Assembly (NCBI GenBank): GCA_000697335.1
Contig: JNEM01013652.1
Coordinates: forward strand, 1 to 17,236
Direction of reading: 5' to 3'
Source: Conidiobolus incongruus B7586
Taxonomy: Eukaryota; Entomophthoromycota; Entomophthoromycetes; Entomophthorales; Conidiobolaceae
DNA: 17,236 nucleotides
The translations under genes and the position numbers were made by a program. Shown here one piece after another: positions 1-9,965 of this stretch. The notes beneath the pieces are model-generated. The model saw only the letters and a list, made by a program, of their open reading frames with translations. It did no database searches and was not told the DNA's origin. Every line of letters begins with the position of its first letter. Position 1 is the first letter of the stretch.

Positions 1-480
1 ATGTATAATCCTTTACTAAAACACAAATCAAGATGCTGGATTAAGCTAAATTAACCCCCTCCACAAATCCCTTTAAATAAACACTTTGTTAATAAGTGAA
101 TGTTAATTATTGCAATGAATTATAATGGTATATGCTATTCTTATTTAGTTCCTGAAGGAAAATCAATTAATAGTAAACTATATATTGTTTTTTTAAATAA
201 AAGTATTTCTAATTGGTGTTCTCAATATAATTTGAGAAGACCTATTATTTTACATAATAATTGCAAAATACATAAATCTAAAGCTGTAAAAAACTTTCTA
301 ATTAAAAATAACTGGAAAGAACTACCACATCCAGTATATTCCCCTGATTATAACCCATGTGATTATAATTGCTTTGGGCAATTAAAAAACCAGCTTGCAG
401 GAAAGAAAATTTTTGCAGGAAAATTTAATTGGTTTTTGAAACATCAAATTTCAGTCCTTAATAAAAAGAACTGTTTTTAG
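1..480 (+). pseudogene. mariner transposase, C-terminal part, inactivated
   Basis: Transposase of the Tc1/mariner superfamily, which cuts and pastes its own element using a DDE/D catalytic triad. The reading frame is recognisable from base 1 and includes the mariner-like blocks CWIKLN, PPPQIP, GICYSYLVPEG, LHNNCKIH, LPHPVYSPDYNPCDYNCF and QLKNQLAGKKIF. Two in-frame stops lie at 52-54 (TAA) and 97-99 (TGA); the longest open part is 100-480. The second catalytic aspartate, kept as LHDNC in copy C, is Asn here, consistent with one G-to-A change. The third aspartate is kept in CDY, and 34 residues separate the two positions, as in DD34D mariners. The copy cannot encode an active enzyme. Confidence 0.85.
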
Positions 481-606
481 GTGTTAGAAGTTTGCCAAAA
501 GTATAGCAAAAAGTTATTAATAATAAAGGAAACTATTAAATTTATATTATATTTTTATTTTTATATATCATATATTCAAATGTTTATTTATTTTTAATTG
601 CAAAAA

Positions 607-633
607 ATTCCTATTATTAAAAATGCAGAGTAA
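607..633 (+). repeat. Terminal inverted repeat of mariner copy A (3' end)
   Basis: The segment from TTCCTATTATT to GTAA matches the 3' terminus of copy C (844-870 read on the minus strand) with a few substitutions. It is directly followed by TA, as expected for the mariner target site. Confidence 0.75.
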
Positions 634-706
634 TAGTTAAGAATTATTTAAATTATAGGTAAATATATAAGTGATTTTTATTTTATGACTTATTTTTGCA
701 GGTTAG

Positions 707-725
707 TATATATATATATATATAT
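707..725. repeat. (TA)n microsatellite
   Basis: About nine and a half uninterrupted TA units, within the spacer between mariner copies A and C. Confidence 0.95.
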
Positions 726-784
726 CATTTGGAAATATTTTCTTTCCTATATATTTTATATATAGAATATCTTTCAAAATATAT

Positions 785-841
785 AATATGTTTAAAAAAT
801 CAAAAATTAAAAAATTTTTAATTTCTTAATTTCTATACTAA
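785..841 (-). mobile_element. mariner 5'-end fragment (copy B)
   Basis: This segment aligns with the 5' end of copy C (1324-1379): both share aatatgttt, then aaaaatca, then aaattaaaaaattt, then a terminus of the form (G/C)TAA followed by TA. It is therefore the 5' end of a further minus-strand mariner copy, extending toward lower coordinates, where it becomes unrecognisable between about 640 and 785. It is more AT-rich than copy C, so it looks older. Its outer end at 841 touches copy C through a single TA (842-843). Confidence 0.65.
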
Positions 842-843
842 TA

Positions 844-876
844 TTACTATGTATTTTTAATAATGGGAATTTTTTG
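844..876 (+). repeat. Terminal inverted repeat of mariner copy C (3' end of element)
   Basis: Begins TTACTATG and continues through AATAATGGGAA. It is an imperfect inverted match to 1348-1379 and is preceded by TA at 842-843. Confidence 0.8.
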
Positions 877-937
877 CAATTAAAAATAAATAAACATTTG
901 AATATATGATATATAAAAATAAAAATATAATATAAAT

Positions 938-1360
938 TTAATAGTTTCTTTTATTATTAATAACTTTTTGCCATACTTTTAGCAAACTTCTAACACCTAA
1001 AAAACAGTTCTTTTTATTAAGGACTGAAATTTGATGTTTCACAAACCAATTAAATTTTCCTGCAAAAATTTTCTTTCCTGCAAGCTGGTTTTTTAATTGC
1101 CTAAAGCAATTATAATCACATATGTTATAATCAGGGGAATATACTGGATGTGGTAGTTCTTTCCAGTTATTTTTAATTAGAAAGTTTTTTACAGCTTTAG
1201 ATTTATGTATTTTGCAATTATCATGCAAAATAATAGGTCTTCTCAAATTATATTGAGAACACCAATTAGAAATACTTTTATTTAAAAAAACAATATATAG
1301 TTTACTATTAATTGATTTTAATAATATGTTTGAAAAATCAGAAATTAAAAAATTTCCCAT
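938..1360 (-). pseudogene. mariner transposase, internally deleted open frame (140 codons)
   Basis: The open frame starts at an ATG inside the 5' terminal repeat and, after about 15 residues from the element's 5' end, enters the C-terminal catalytic region. The mariner motifs are clean: LHDNCKIH (Asp47) and SPDYNICDYNCF (Asp82). Exactly 34 residues lie between these two aspartates, the DD34D spacing of mariner proper. The N-terminal helix-turn-helix DNA-binding domains and the first catalytic Asp are absent, since full mariner transposases are about 340-350 residues. A protein, if made, could not transpose the element. The frame being open probably reflects young age rather than function. Confidence 0.8.
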
Positions 1361-1379
1361 TATTTCAAATTCAAGGTAA
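1348..1379 (-). repeat. Terminal inverted repeat of mariner copy C (5' end of element)
   Basis: Read on the minus strand it begins TTACCTTG and continues AATAATGGGAAA. The transposase ATG sits within it. TA follows on the plus strand at 1380-1381. Confidence 0.8.
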
Positions 1380-1383
1380 TATT

Positions 1384-2579
1384 TTAAGTTTTATTTGTAT
1401 TTTAATTATTATAATATCTATTTATTAAAATAATTTAAACCATAGATAAATAGTATTATATATAAGATTTTAAATATCATAAAGTAATATTATTTATTTT
1501 CTTAAGTATAATTGATTTTTTTGAATAATATATTTTAATCAAATCATTATAAATAATAAAAATTTCAATAATTTTTAACTATATTACATATTATTTATAA
1601 ACTAATTTATTTTTAAATTATCAAATTATTATAAATAATTTTAATTTTGAAATTGTGAGTTGCATCAATCCTTATTCAATATTGATTTATTGATAGACTT
1701 TACAATAAATATCTTTAATCTTTTAATATTATAGAATTATATAAATTAATGTTTTTATCTTTCAATATAATCCAATATACATGATTAAAGCCATTTTTTA
1801 TATATTTCAAATATGACAAAATATTTTTATGTAGATCTTATGTAGAAATAAAAATCTTGATAGATATAATATTGAATGTTTTAATACAACTATACCCTTG
1901 ATTCATTGAAATATCTAACTATATTAAAATAATATTAGGCCTAAGATAGAATGAAATACAAATTCTAATTATAAAAAAGAATTTTAAAATGAGAATTATT
2001 TACAATGCTTCAATAATATCATAGATCCTAATATCATATGCAATCAACGAAAATATAAGTGATATGATAAAATTTAGCATATAACCTAGATATAAATATT
2101 TTTTTCTAATACAAAGTATTCCAAATAAAAGGCTTAAGCATTGTTACAATTAGCTCTAAATGACACTACATAAGAGTATGTTGATTAATATAGTTTCTTA
2201 TATAATAAAATGTCAAATTATTTGGAGAAATTATTTAATAAGAATCATAGTCCTTTGGGATTAAAATTTAATAATTAAAGCTTCAATTGATATATATTTT
2301 TTTTTAACTATGAAATAAATACTGTTTTTGATTATTAAACATCTATTGCTATTATTTGGTAAATATAAAAGATTATATATATTCAAATTTCTTGAACTAT
2401 AATGCTAAATACTTTAAAATTTCTCTTCTTATTGATTAAAAAAAGAATAATAATAACCTATAAATCATCAATAAAAATTGCTTCTAGCTTTAAAATAATA
2501 AAATTAACCTTAACAAATCATTAAGAATTAAAGAAAAATAAGATTATTTTTGAAATAATTATTAATTAAGGAGCATATA
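1384..2579. other. AT-rich intergenic stretch
   Basis: No coding frame of useful length, RNA gene or repeat of note was recognised on either strand. The sequence is mostly A/T runs with TAA/TTA stops in all frames. Confidence 0.6.
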
Positions 2580-2850
2580 TATTGTTGCAGATATCCTTGA
2601 ACAATGGAAAATTCCAGATTATAACAGAAGTTAGAGTTTCAACACATTGGCAAAGGATCAACCACACTATAAAATAGTCACTGGACAGACATTTACTAGA
2701 TGATCACTTTGATCAAGACCAAGCCCTACACCTTGATATTTTAATAAAACCCCTCTAAAGTATCTCGTTAGTTTTCTTTGGCCCGTTTCATCAAATTCAC
2801 GTGATTTTTATCGCATGACAACTTTCCAGAAGCCTTGCAATATTTTTCTA
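2580..2850. other. Higher-complexity island, possible gene relic, unassigned
   Basis: Base composition rises sharply compared with the flanks. The best open stretch is on the minus strand, about 2807 to 2667. It has 46 codons between stops and no ATG, with a mixed, protein-like composition (for example LTRYFRGVLL, then GLGLDQSDHL). I do not recognise it. The palindrome TCACGTGA, an E-box-type bHLH site, lies at 2797-2804. It may be the remains of a decayed gene or transposon. Confidence 0.3.
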
Positions 2851-3229
2851 TATATTAAAAATATTAGAAGAATAAAATTAAAAATCTTCAAAATAATCCA
2901 TAATATATTTATCTTTTTAAATAAAATCTGTAGCAAATACAATTATATATAGCTGCAAAATACAAAATGAATCCTATCTATTTAAAAGGTCTTTTAAATA
3001 ATTAATTTCATAATAAATAAATATTTTAATCAAAAGAAAAGTCAAATAGTTATTATATTCTTTAATAAAATCTGTTTGATTAGAATTGCTTTGGAATATT
3101 AAACATCTATTTTATTGAAAAATAATTTAAAAATTTTGATAAATACTTGATGACATTAGGCAATGACTTTAGAAAAAGATTCTGAATAGATTTAATTAAT
3201 TTTACAAAATTTGAAATAATGAATCTTGT
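2851..3229. other. AT-rich intergenic stretch
   Basis: Nothing recognised on either strand. Confidence 0.5.
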
Positions 3230-3492
3230 CAATCACCCAAGAAACTTCGATTAGCACACCCGATCGAGAAGTCACATTGGAGAGCACCTATTTTCAGAAC
3301 TGGGTGGTTGTGTTCCTTTCTATCGCTGATTCATTCTTATCTATAATAATGAACCAATAAACACGTCTATTTATCTTCATTTCAAAAGTATCCAGTCTCT
3401 GAGTTTTTCTCGTAACCCTCACAAAAGCATTGAGTCGTGACGAGCATGAGATATTTACTTTACTCGAACAACCTGATTCACAGTAAGCTATT

Positions 3493-3510
3493 TTCACCTC
3501 ATTTGGTGAA
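3493..3510. repeat. Small perfect hairpin
   Basis: TTCACC and GGTGAA form a 6-base stem around the loop TCATTT. Confidence 0.6.
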
Positions 3511-3533
3511 CCCCATTAATTTTCCTTAATTTT

Positions 3534-3555
3534 GTGGCAACCTATCTTTTGCCAC
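3534..3555. repeat. Small perfect hairpin
   Basis: GTGGCA and TGCCAC form a 6-base stem around a 10-base loop, 23 bases after the previous hairpin. Confidence 0.6.
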
Positions 3556-3620
3556 TGGTGATTCCATGTTTAAGCTCTTAAAGTCTATTTCCTCCCACAA
3601 TTACGGTCGTCATTATTGTT

Positions 3621-6190
3621 GTTTAAAAATTATATAAAATAAATAATAAAGTATTTTTTAAAGCATATTTTCCTAATATTAAATATTATTTCTGGATTTG
3701 GGTTCATCAAATTAGGAATACATTACAATAATATGAATACTGTACTGATAATAATAGAGAAAAAGTAATAAATGTAACTCAAATATGAAATCAAAATCTC
3801 GGAAATATTTTAGAATTAAAATAATTTATATTATTATTGAATATAATTAATAAATTTCTATACAAAATTAATTTTAAAATGAAATATTGGAATATATGAA
3901 ATTTTTATGAAATATAAATTGATTTTAAGTTAAAATTTTGTTAAATTATTATATTTGTTCAATGCAAACATTGTATTTGTATATCATACATTTGAATAAC
4001 AACTATAGTATATAGGGGAAAATATTATTTATTCATAGTATACCTATAAATCTCATATTTTGGACGATCAAATTACTTGAATTATTATTATTTAATATAA
4101 TTCTATAAAACTTTTCTGAATAATATAAAATTTTAATATTATTCAAATTTATTATATATATATAGGATAATTACTTTTAATTTTAGAAAATATTCAGTTT
4201 ATATAATTCATATGAAAAGTATGTAATTTTTCAAAATTTTGTTTTATAAAATTATTTATTATTTTGTTATTTATTGATATCAATGATTTTTAAAAGCGCT
4301 ATATATATGAGTACAAAATAGTAAATATTAAATTGATTTTCACATGATCTGTTTTTAATTCGAATTAAATATACTATATATCTCAATTGTCTAATCTGTC
4401 TCTTTCGTTAGTTTTGAGCCTTATTATTTCTATTTAATTTGATACATTTTGGATTGTTGATTGTTAACTTAGTTAACATTGTTTTGTTGAATATTGTATT
4501 TATCAATCCCATATTTAAAGATAAAAATTCAAAAATATTATTGACAACCGTGTTCATTATTCAATTTTCCATATTAAAATCCCTAATTTTATATTATACC
4601 AGAAATTTTATATTTAATCATAAATGTAAAAAGGAAAAAAGCCAAATAAAACATTAAATTATTATATTTACAAAATCAAGGATATGTAAGTATTATCAGT
4701 ATTATCGATTAACACTATATATGTGATTAACCTAGAATACTTGCATTTGTATTTTATAAATAATATTTCATGTTGAATTTATTTAAATTGTTAGAAATTT
4801 TCAGGATAACTATTAATTTGATAAAATGACAATATCCATATAATATTATTAAAAATATATATTTTCTATTTAACTTTGCCTATTATGTTTTAAATATAAA
4901 TGCGAATACTTAATTCAGAGAAAGATTTATTGAATATTAATATAAATAATATAAAATATTAAGTGTAATTTTCAATTATTGTAATTTCACAATAAAAATT
5001 TGATTTTTGAAATTTGTTGAATATGTAATTATTAAATATTAAAAAAGTAAGATTCAAATTGATTTTTGTAATTATCATTTTAATGGAAAAAATTCATTCG
5101 AATTTACTATATTTTATATAATGATAATTGTTGATAAATTATAACGAGATATTATGATGTAATTGTATTCTTTGGATATTTTTTTTAATTAGCGAATTAA
5201 GAAATTGATCAAGTGAGATATGTCGTTTATAAAATGGGAGTCTAAACAGTATAATTATGAACAGTAATAGATATAGTATCATTAATAGATTCAATATATA
5301 ATAAGAAACACGTAAAATGGGAGTAACAAGTTTCAAATTTGGCTTACTTTGCAAAATACAATTACTTGAATCATTTATTGATTAACAAGGTCCAATTCTA
5401 TATAATACTTACAAAGAACTATAGTGCAACTGGCTATATCATATATTTTTCAAAAATGGAATTAAAATATAAATGTTATTTCGGACGCAGAAAGAGATGA
5501 TTAAATAGCAATTTTTAATAATGCCTCGCCTTTAACTAAGTGATTAGAAATTTGAGTTTTCAATTGATTATTCAATCAATAAAATTTGATATCATAATAT
5601 ATTGATAGTATAAATATATTTTCAGCTATAATTAGTAGATTTCTGTATATATGAGATACAAATTTTTTATCAATATAACAATTAATAGCATTTTAATATT
5701 ATTGAATTTACATTTTGAGCAAATGTATTTGCTAATATAAATGAATTGAGTAATTAGTTGACACTATAAAAGGAGATATATGACTTGTATTATAAATTAT
5801 TATATTAAGATGAAATTATTACATTAAACACAATACTACGTCTAAACAGCCAAGGTATTCACTAGATTTATTTTTGAAAAGTACCATGATAACTAAATCT
5901 TTTGTTAAAATAGTTCTGATTTCAATGTTTGAATATCATATTAACTTTATTAATAAAATTAAAATAATGATAATTAATATCAAAATTTTTTGGAATCATA
6001 ATAATATTCAAGATATAATCTAAATTATAATTCAATAGTTTTTTAATTTAGATATTATTGAATAAATATTTAAAGATATTAAATATTTGTCATGGCAGAA
6101 ATATAATGTAATTATTTAAATATCATAAAATGACAATATATAAAGTATATTAAAATAATGTTTCTAATAAATTGAATAAAATAAAAAATT
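3621..6190. other. Long AT-rich intergenic stretch
   Basis: About 2.6 kb of very AT-rich DNA. Two short open stretches (4439-4657 plus, 5139-5354 minus) have only Ile/Leu/Asn/Phe-rich low-complexity translations and are not accepted as genes. No tRNA, rRNA or repeat array was recognised. Confidence 0.55.
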
Positions 6191-7313
6191 TTAAAGAGAA
6201 GTATCAGGTTTGAAATTAGGATTAGCGTTAAGAAGAGCGCAAACTTTAGCCATTCTTTCATAATTGTTCGCAACACCCTCGGGGTTCAAATTGTTCATTT
6301 GCACTAGTTATAGTTAATTTGCACTCTCGTATTTCGAGTTAGTTCTTGCGATGTATTTTTCTGGAATTTCGTTCATAGGAATAGCGTCGATTTTTTCCCA
6401 GATAGTTTGGTTGCTGCTGTTGCTATTAGATACTGAGGCCAATAATGGGGATTGCTCTAAAGCTTTCATAGTGTTGCTTGATCCATAGCGTTCATATCGA
6501 TAACAGTTTCCATCTGAGGTAGTGTCCATAACATCCTTGACTTTGGCGTTCATTCTCCATAAATCATCATTGAGAGTTGCGCCAAATCCATGATATTCGG
6601 TTAATCTTTTAGGATCTCTCATTTGCCATTCATACCAAATTTTATCAACCATAGTATGATGCATCCAGAAAATAGGATGGAGTGACCATCTTATTCATAT
6701 CACCCCAAATGTGAGAGATATTGTCATGAACAACAGCATGGGGATTGTATTCGAGAGCTTGACGGAATTCATGGAAGTTGTTGTTGCTACTAATCATAGT
6801 CTCAATACTATCTTTGGACCATACACTACCAGTGCGATTACCATAGCGGAAATCTCTTCTCAAACATCTTCTCTCGGGAATTCTTACGATCCATCCCTTT
6901 GCAACCCCGTTGGTAACACAGTGAGTCTTGGGTGCGCCATTACCTCCCATAAATTTGTCAGAAAGGATAACACTCTTCTCAGGGGCTTGAGCATCGATAG
7001 ACCAATCCCAATAAGGCAATACGACCTTAGGATCGATTTTTTGCAATTCGATCTCGTATTTTCTTAAGAATGCACGGTGCCATGGTAAGAATCCAGCGAC
7101 ACCGTGGGCTTTCTTGCCAGAACCCAAGTGAGTATCCACAAACCAGTCATAAACATCGGCCTTTTGCTGAATTTTCTTGGTGGCTGTTAAGAATCGTTCT
7201 AATTCTTCGGGAGTCAATTGGCGTAATTCTTTTCTAGTATTGATAGTTGAACATTTTCCAACTACGAAATTAATTAATAAAGCTAAGCCTAGTCCGTATT
7301 GAATCAGTTGCAT
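6191..7313 (-). pseudogene. Secreted tyrosinase, broken copy (module 1)
   Basis: Type-3 copper oxidase of the tyrosinase family, which oxidises phenols to quinones for melanin formation or protein cross-linking. It starts at the ATG at 7313, with a signal peptide of about 19 residues. The CuA block is kept (His62, His70 in KKAHGV, His79 in LPWHR), as is the first CuB block (PHAVVHD). Compared with 10691-11584, five bases are missing between 6678 and 6679, so the frame shifts just before the third CuB histidine and ends at a stop about 11 codons later. The original frame resumes at MHHTMVDK (from 6664) and continues to a TAA at 6314-6316. Beyond two nearby stops, the ancestral C-terminal tail can still be read to TAA at 6191-6193 and ends NPNFKPDTSL. 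About 24 bases are also missing near 6300. Protein identity to the other copy is about 83 percent. An upstream out-of-frame ATG lies at 7323. Confidence 0.9.
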
Positions 7314-7329
7314 ACAGTTTCATTTTATA

Positions 7330-8584
7330 GTCAATATTACTAACTTTCTTTAGTTCAAATTTCAAATGTGATAATAAGATGATTCCATTTGATCAGGTAT
7401 GATCCTGTCAAGAATCAATCGGAGATTACAAAATAATTTTACTATATTTCACTAACATACCAAGAAAAATAATCAAATCATTTGATCAATCTTTTAAACA
7501 TTTGAATTTTTTGTGTATCATTAAATTCCAGTATATTGGATCTTTATAACAATTTTAATTTATTTGTGTACTCTAGAGGATTATTCAATATAAGATTTCT
7601 GACTAATAACAATTACAACCCTATTAATTGAGTGATATAGGATACAATTAATCATTATGGCTCTATGAGTTTAATCAACAATTATAATATATCATTTTTA
7701 TATCAAAGTAAAGGTGATAACAGGTCCAGAATCATGGTCCGTGAGCCTAAAATGACTAACTTATTGAATGTTTCTAATAACATTAGATCATTTAATACAA
7801 CTCAATTTAAATTTAATTCCAATTTAAAGCTATAATAATAGCTTTAATAAAACAGTAAACGGTAATATTATACTTATGAGTAAAGGCTCAAACTTCGATA
7901 TTAATTTAGACTTTTCAATTTTGAATATATTAATGTAAGAATTACTGATATTTAAATAATTGGTGGATACTTCATATATGATTTTAATAATGACGAAATT
8001 TAATCTGATTTAATTTTGATATTGAGTATGAGCTTGATGTAAATTTGAATACTAAATTAATTAATAATAAAATTTAATAAAATAATGATTGATCTTATCT
8101 TTTATTATTAATGTGCTAATTACTAAATGAAGGATACTAATTTTTGATAATTTGATTCTATTTTAAGATTTTCGGGTATATTTTTGTAATTAATATTTTT
8201 AATATTTGATCTCTAATATTTATTCTTTATTAACTTGTTTTCAAAACATTCATTACAATATATTCAATGAAGCTGATCAATTAAATTTAATTTTGAAATC
8301 CAGCGATAAATTGAATTTGCTAATATAGCATAAATAAACTTATTATTTTTATTAATTCATATTCTATATTTTACAGTTATTTTATTATACAATCAGTTAG
8401 TAAATGAATACATTTCAATAGTACATCATCCGTTATTGATTAAATATTCACTAATTTTGTATTTCCTAATAAGAATTAAATGATATATTATATGAGTTTA
8501 ATTCGCTTAACTTTCCGCTTAACCTTATTAAAATATTTATGTTACAATTATTCTATCTATACATTTATCACTACCAGTTTAATG
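7330..8584. other. AT-rich intergenic stretch between divergent genes
   Basis: Head-to-head interval of module 1. A short, less AT-rich patch near 7715-7760 has no open frame of note. No gene was recognised. Confidence 0.5.
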
Positions 8585-8715
8585 AGATTATTAACCCTAT
8601 GGTTGGTATTTTTCGCCTTCGGACCAAAGGTATCGAATCCAGTTATCACGTTTCCTATCGCCAATATTATTAGTGATAACTTGCCAAGGATCGAAAGTTA
8701 AGGAAATCAACGAAT
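8585..8715. other. Higher-complexity island, possible coding relic
   Basis: About 130 bases stand out from the AT-rich background. All the neat translations are short: on the minus strand a stretch including AIGNVITGFDTFGPKAKN, and on the plus strand a hydrophobic stretch ending SDNLPRIES at the TAA at 8699-8701. Neither strand gives a recognisable family, and no clear start or promoter is visible. It sits in the head-to-head interval of module 1, about 850 bases before the small protein gene. Confidence 0.3.
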
Positions 8716-9518
8716 TTTATCGACTAAATTCGAAATTTTCTCACTTTTATAGAAGAGACAATTCTGCCAATATGGATATTTTATGCATGATTTTAATTTG
8801 AAACCTTTATGTTAATCAAATTGATGATGGATATTATTGATGTTGATTTTGAAGAAAATTACTTCATATCCGCTGTCATGATATTAATAAAAAGTTCGCT
8901 AATTTCTATATTTAACATTTCACTAATTTTATTCGATTATACTATATTATTAATGGATTGTATAGCGAAGTTATAATTTAATGTTGATAAATAATGATCA
9001 CATTGATATTAAGTAATAATGATGAATCGTTCAATTTATTATTTATTTTATTAAATACAATGAATTCTGATATTATTTTCATCATATTTGATTTATCATT
9101 CAATTGACATTAATTTGAAAATTGGAAATGAACTATAATCAATAATATTATATATTTTATAAGGTAATATATTTCAAAGTAAAATAATTTCATTAAATAA
9201 AATTTAATTAAAATACACGGCTGGATTTGTATTATAAATAAATTAATAATATTCAATATATTTATCACATTTTACACTTAATTTTGTTATAAGTTATAAT
9301 TTTCAAAATTTAGTAAAATTATGAATTGGTCGGATTAATATATCAATATTATATACTTGTTTATTACGTAGGTAGTAAACGTGAAATATTTATTGAAAAA
9401 TATTTTTTAAATCAAATAGATTCTCAGAATATATAAAATATTTTTTGTACAACTTATGTTTCACATCCGAAATATTTATATCTAATTGGAAATCTATCAA
9501 TCACATTAATTTGATCAC
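8716..9518. other. AT-rich intergenic stretch
   Basis: Nothing recognised apart from the promoter of the gene at 9570. Confidence 0.5.
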
Positions 9519-9526
9519 TATAAATA
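9519..9526 (+). promoter_or_regulatory. TATA box of small secreted protein gene 1
   Basis: TATAAATA starts exactly 51 bases before the ATG at 9570. The paralogue at 14790 has the same octamer at the same distance although the surrounding sequence has diverged, which supports a real core promoter. Confidence 0.7.
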
Positions 9527-9569
9527 CCTATTGATGAACATCATTCAATTACTAAAATCATAAATAATC

Positions 9570-9899
9570 ATGTACAAGTCTATAATCTTATCACTCATTC
9601 CCCTTTTAAGTCTCGTGGCCTCCCAACAACAATGCCCTCCAAATACACCCAAGTCCCATGCTATTCGAGGAGCCTGGCAACATAGATGGGTACGTTGCGA
9701 GAACGCTAATGAAGGTGAATGCCCTAAAAATCTCCCAGGACCTTACCGAAAATACTCAAAAGACAACTGCCAGAAATACTTATCAGAATCAGGCGATGAT
9801 TATATTATCGATTATTACGTTTGTGAATCTCAAGCCAAATTTGATGAATTACAGCCTGTATTGGAAAGAAATGGATGGGTTTGTGAAATTAGTGAATAA
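9570..9899 (+). CDS. Small secreted six-cysteine protein 1 (109 aa)
   Basis: I recognise no known family. The first 17-18 residues are a typical signal peptide (MYKSIILSLIPLLSLVAS), leaving a mature protein of about 91 residues. Six cysteines (22, 43, 51, 67, 85, 105) suggest three disulfides. The C-terminal half has the pattern C-x4-K-x-D-E-x5-E-x3-W-x-C (85-105), which is also kept in the diverged relative at 15941. The ATG is the first in frame and lies 51 bases after a TATA box; AATAAA follows at 9960-9965. GC content is far above the flanks. Only two residues near the C-terminus differ from the protein at 14790. It lies head-to-head with the tyrosinase pseudogene. It could be a cell-wall or extracellular partner of the oxidase, an effector, or unrelated; nothing in the sequence decides this. 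Confidence 0.88.
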   Translation: MYKSIILSLIPLLSLVASQQQCPPNTPKSHAIRGAWQHRWVRCENANEGECPKNLPGPYRKYSKDNCQKYLSESGDDYIIDYYVCESQAKFDELQPVLERNGWVCEISE

Positions 9900-9959
9900 T
9901 TGATAATTTCATCTGATAAATATATTTAATCTTAATGAATCTATTAATAATTTTGATAT

Positions 9960-9965
9960 AATAAA
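9960..9965 (+). terminator. Polyadenylation signal of small protein gene 1
   Basis: AATAAA, 61 bases after the end of the stop codon. Confidence 0.5.

Larger units (their letters stand above)
1..635 (+). mobile_element. mariner element, 3' half (copy A), cut by the window edge
   Basis: This is the distal half of a mariner-type DNA transposon, running in from the left edge of the window. It carries the C-terminal half of the transposase (1-480), then a 3' non-coding tail, then a terminal inverted repeat at about 607-633 ending in GTAA and followed by TA (634-635), the target dinucleotide of this superfamily. The span 159-633 is a near-identical inverted match to copy C at 844-1319. The 5' half is outside the window. 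Confidence 0.85.
159..1319. repeat. Long inverted repeat formed by mariner copies A and C
   Basis: The arms 159-633 and 844-1319 (about 475 bases each) are reverse complements of one another at roughly 95 percent identity by eye. A 210-base spacer separates them; it holds fragment B and a TA microsatellite. A read-through transcript would fold into a long hairpin. Confidence 0.85.
844..1379 (-). mobile_element. mariner element with internal deletion (copy C), both ends present
   Basis: A short mariner derivative of about 536 bases, flanked on both sides by TA (842-843 and 1380-1381). The two termini are imperfect inverted repeats: TTACTATGTATTTTTAATAA on the left and, read on the minus strand, TTACCTTGAATTTGAAATAA on the right, both followed by TGGGAA. 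The 5' terminus is joined directly to the C-terminal half of the transposase; the middle, including the first catalytic aspartate, is missing. It is therefore non-autonomous but structurally mobilisable by a related transposase. Confidence 0.85.
3230..3620. other. Higher-complexity island with an unassigned minus-strand open stretch
   Basis: GC content is clearly above the flanks over about 390 bases. On the minus strand an open stretch ends in TGA at 3294-3296 and runs back to about 3509 without an ATG near its start. It reads as a mixed-composition peptide with four Cys close together (IAYCESGC, then ISCSS) followed by basic residues (RVTRKTQR). This could be a decayed exon or a transposon relic, but I recognise no family. 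Two adjacent hairpins lie at its left-hand (upstream) end on the minus strand and are listed separately. Confidence 0.3.

Noticed and set aside
4439-4657. Plus-strand open stretch of 72 codons with hydrophobic translation
   Set aside because: Composition is that of random AT-rich DNA (Ile, Leu, Asn, Phe, Lys), with no rise in GC content and no recognisable motif.
5139-5354. Minus-strand open stretch of 71 codons with a possible membrane segment
   Set aside because: The hydrophobic run is what A/T-rich codons give by chance, and there is no GC shift at its borders and no family resemblance.
6711-7067. Plus-strand open frame of 118 codons
   Set aside because: It is antisense to the tyrosinase pseudogene, whose minus-strand translation is clearly the real one.
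7323-7329. TATAAAA just upstream of the pseudogene start
   Set aside because: Only about 16 bases before the ATG, against 44-61 in the other genes, so it is probably a chance match in AT-rich DNA.
9570-9899. Reading the small six-cysteine proteins as defensins or known toxins
   Set aside because: Cysteine spacing (22, 43, 51, 67, 85, 105) matches no defensin or knottin pattern I know, so the product is left unassigned.
9658-9903. Second plus-strand frame inside small protein gene 1, repeated at 14878-15135
   Set aside because: It lacks a signal peptide, and substitutions between the copies are synonymous in the main frame, so this frame is a shadow.
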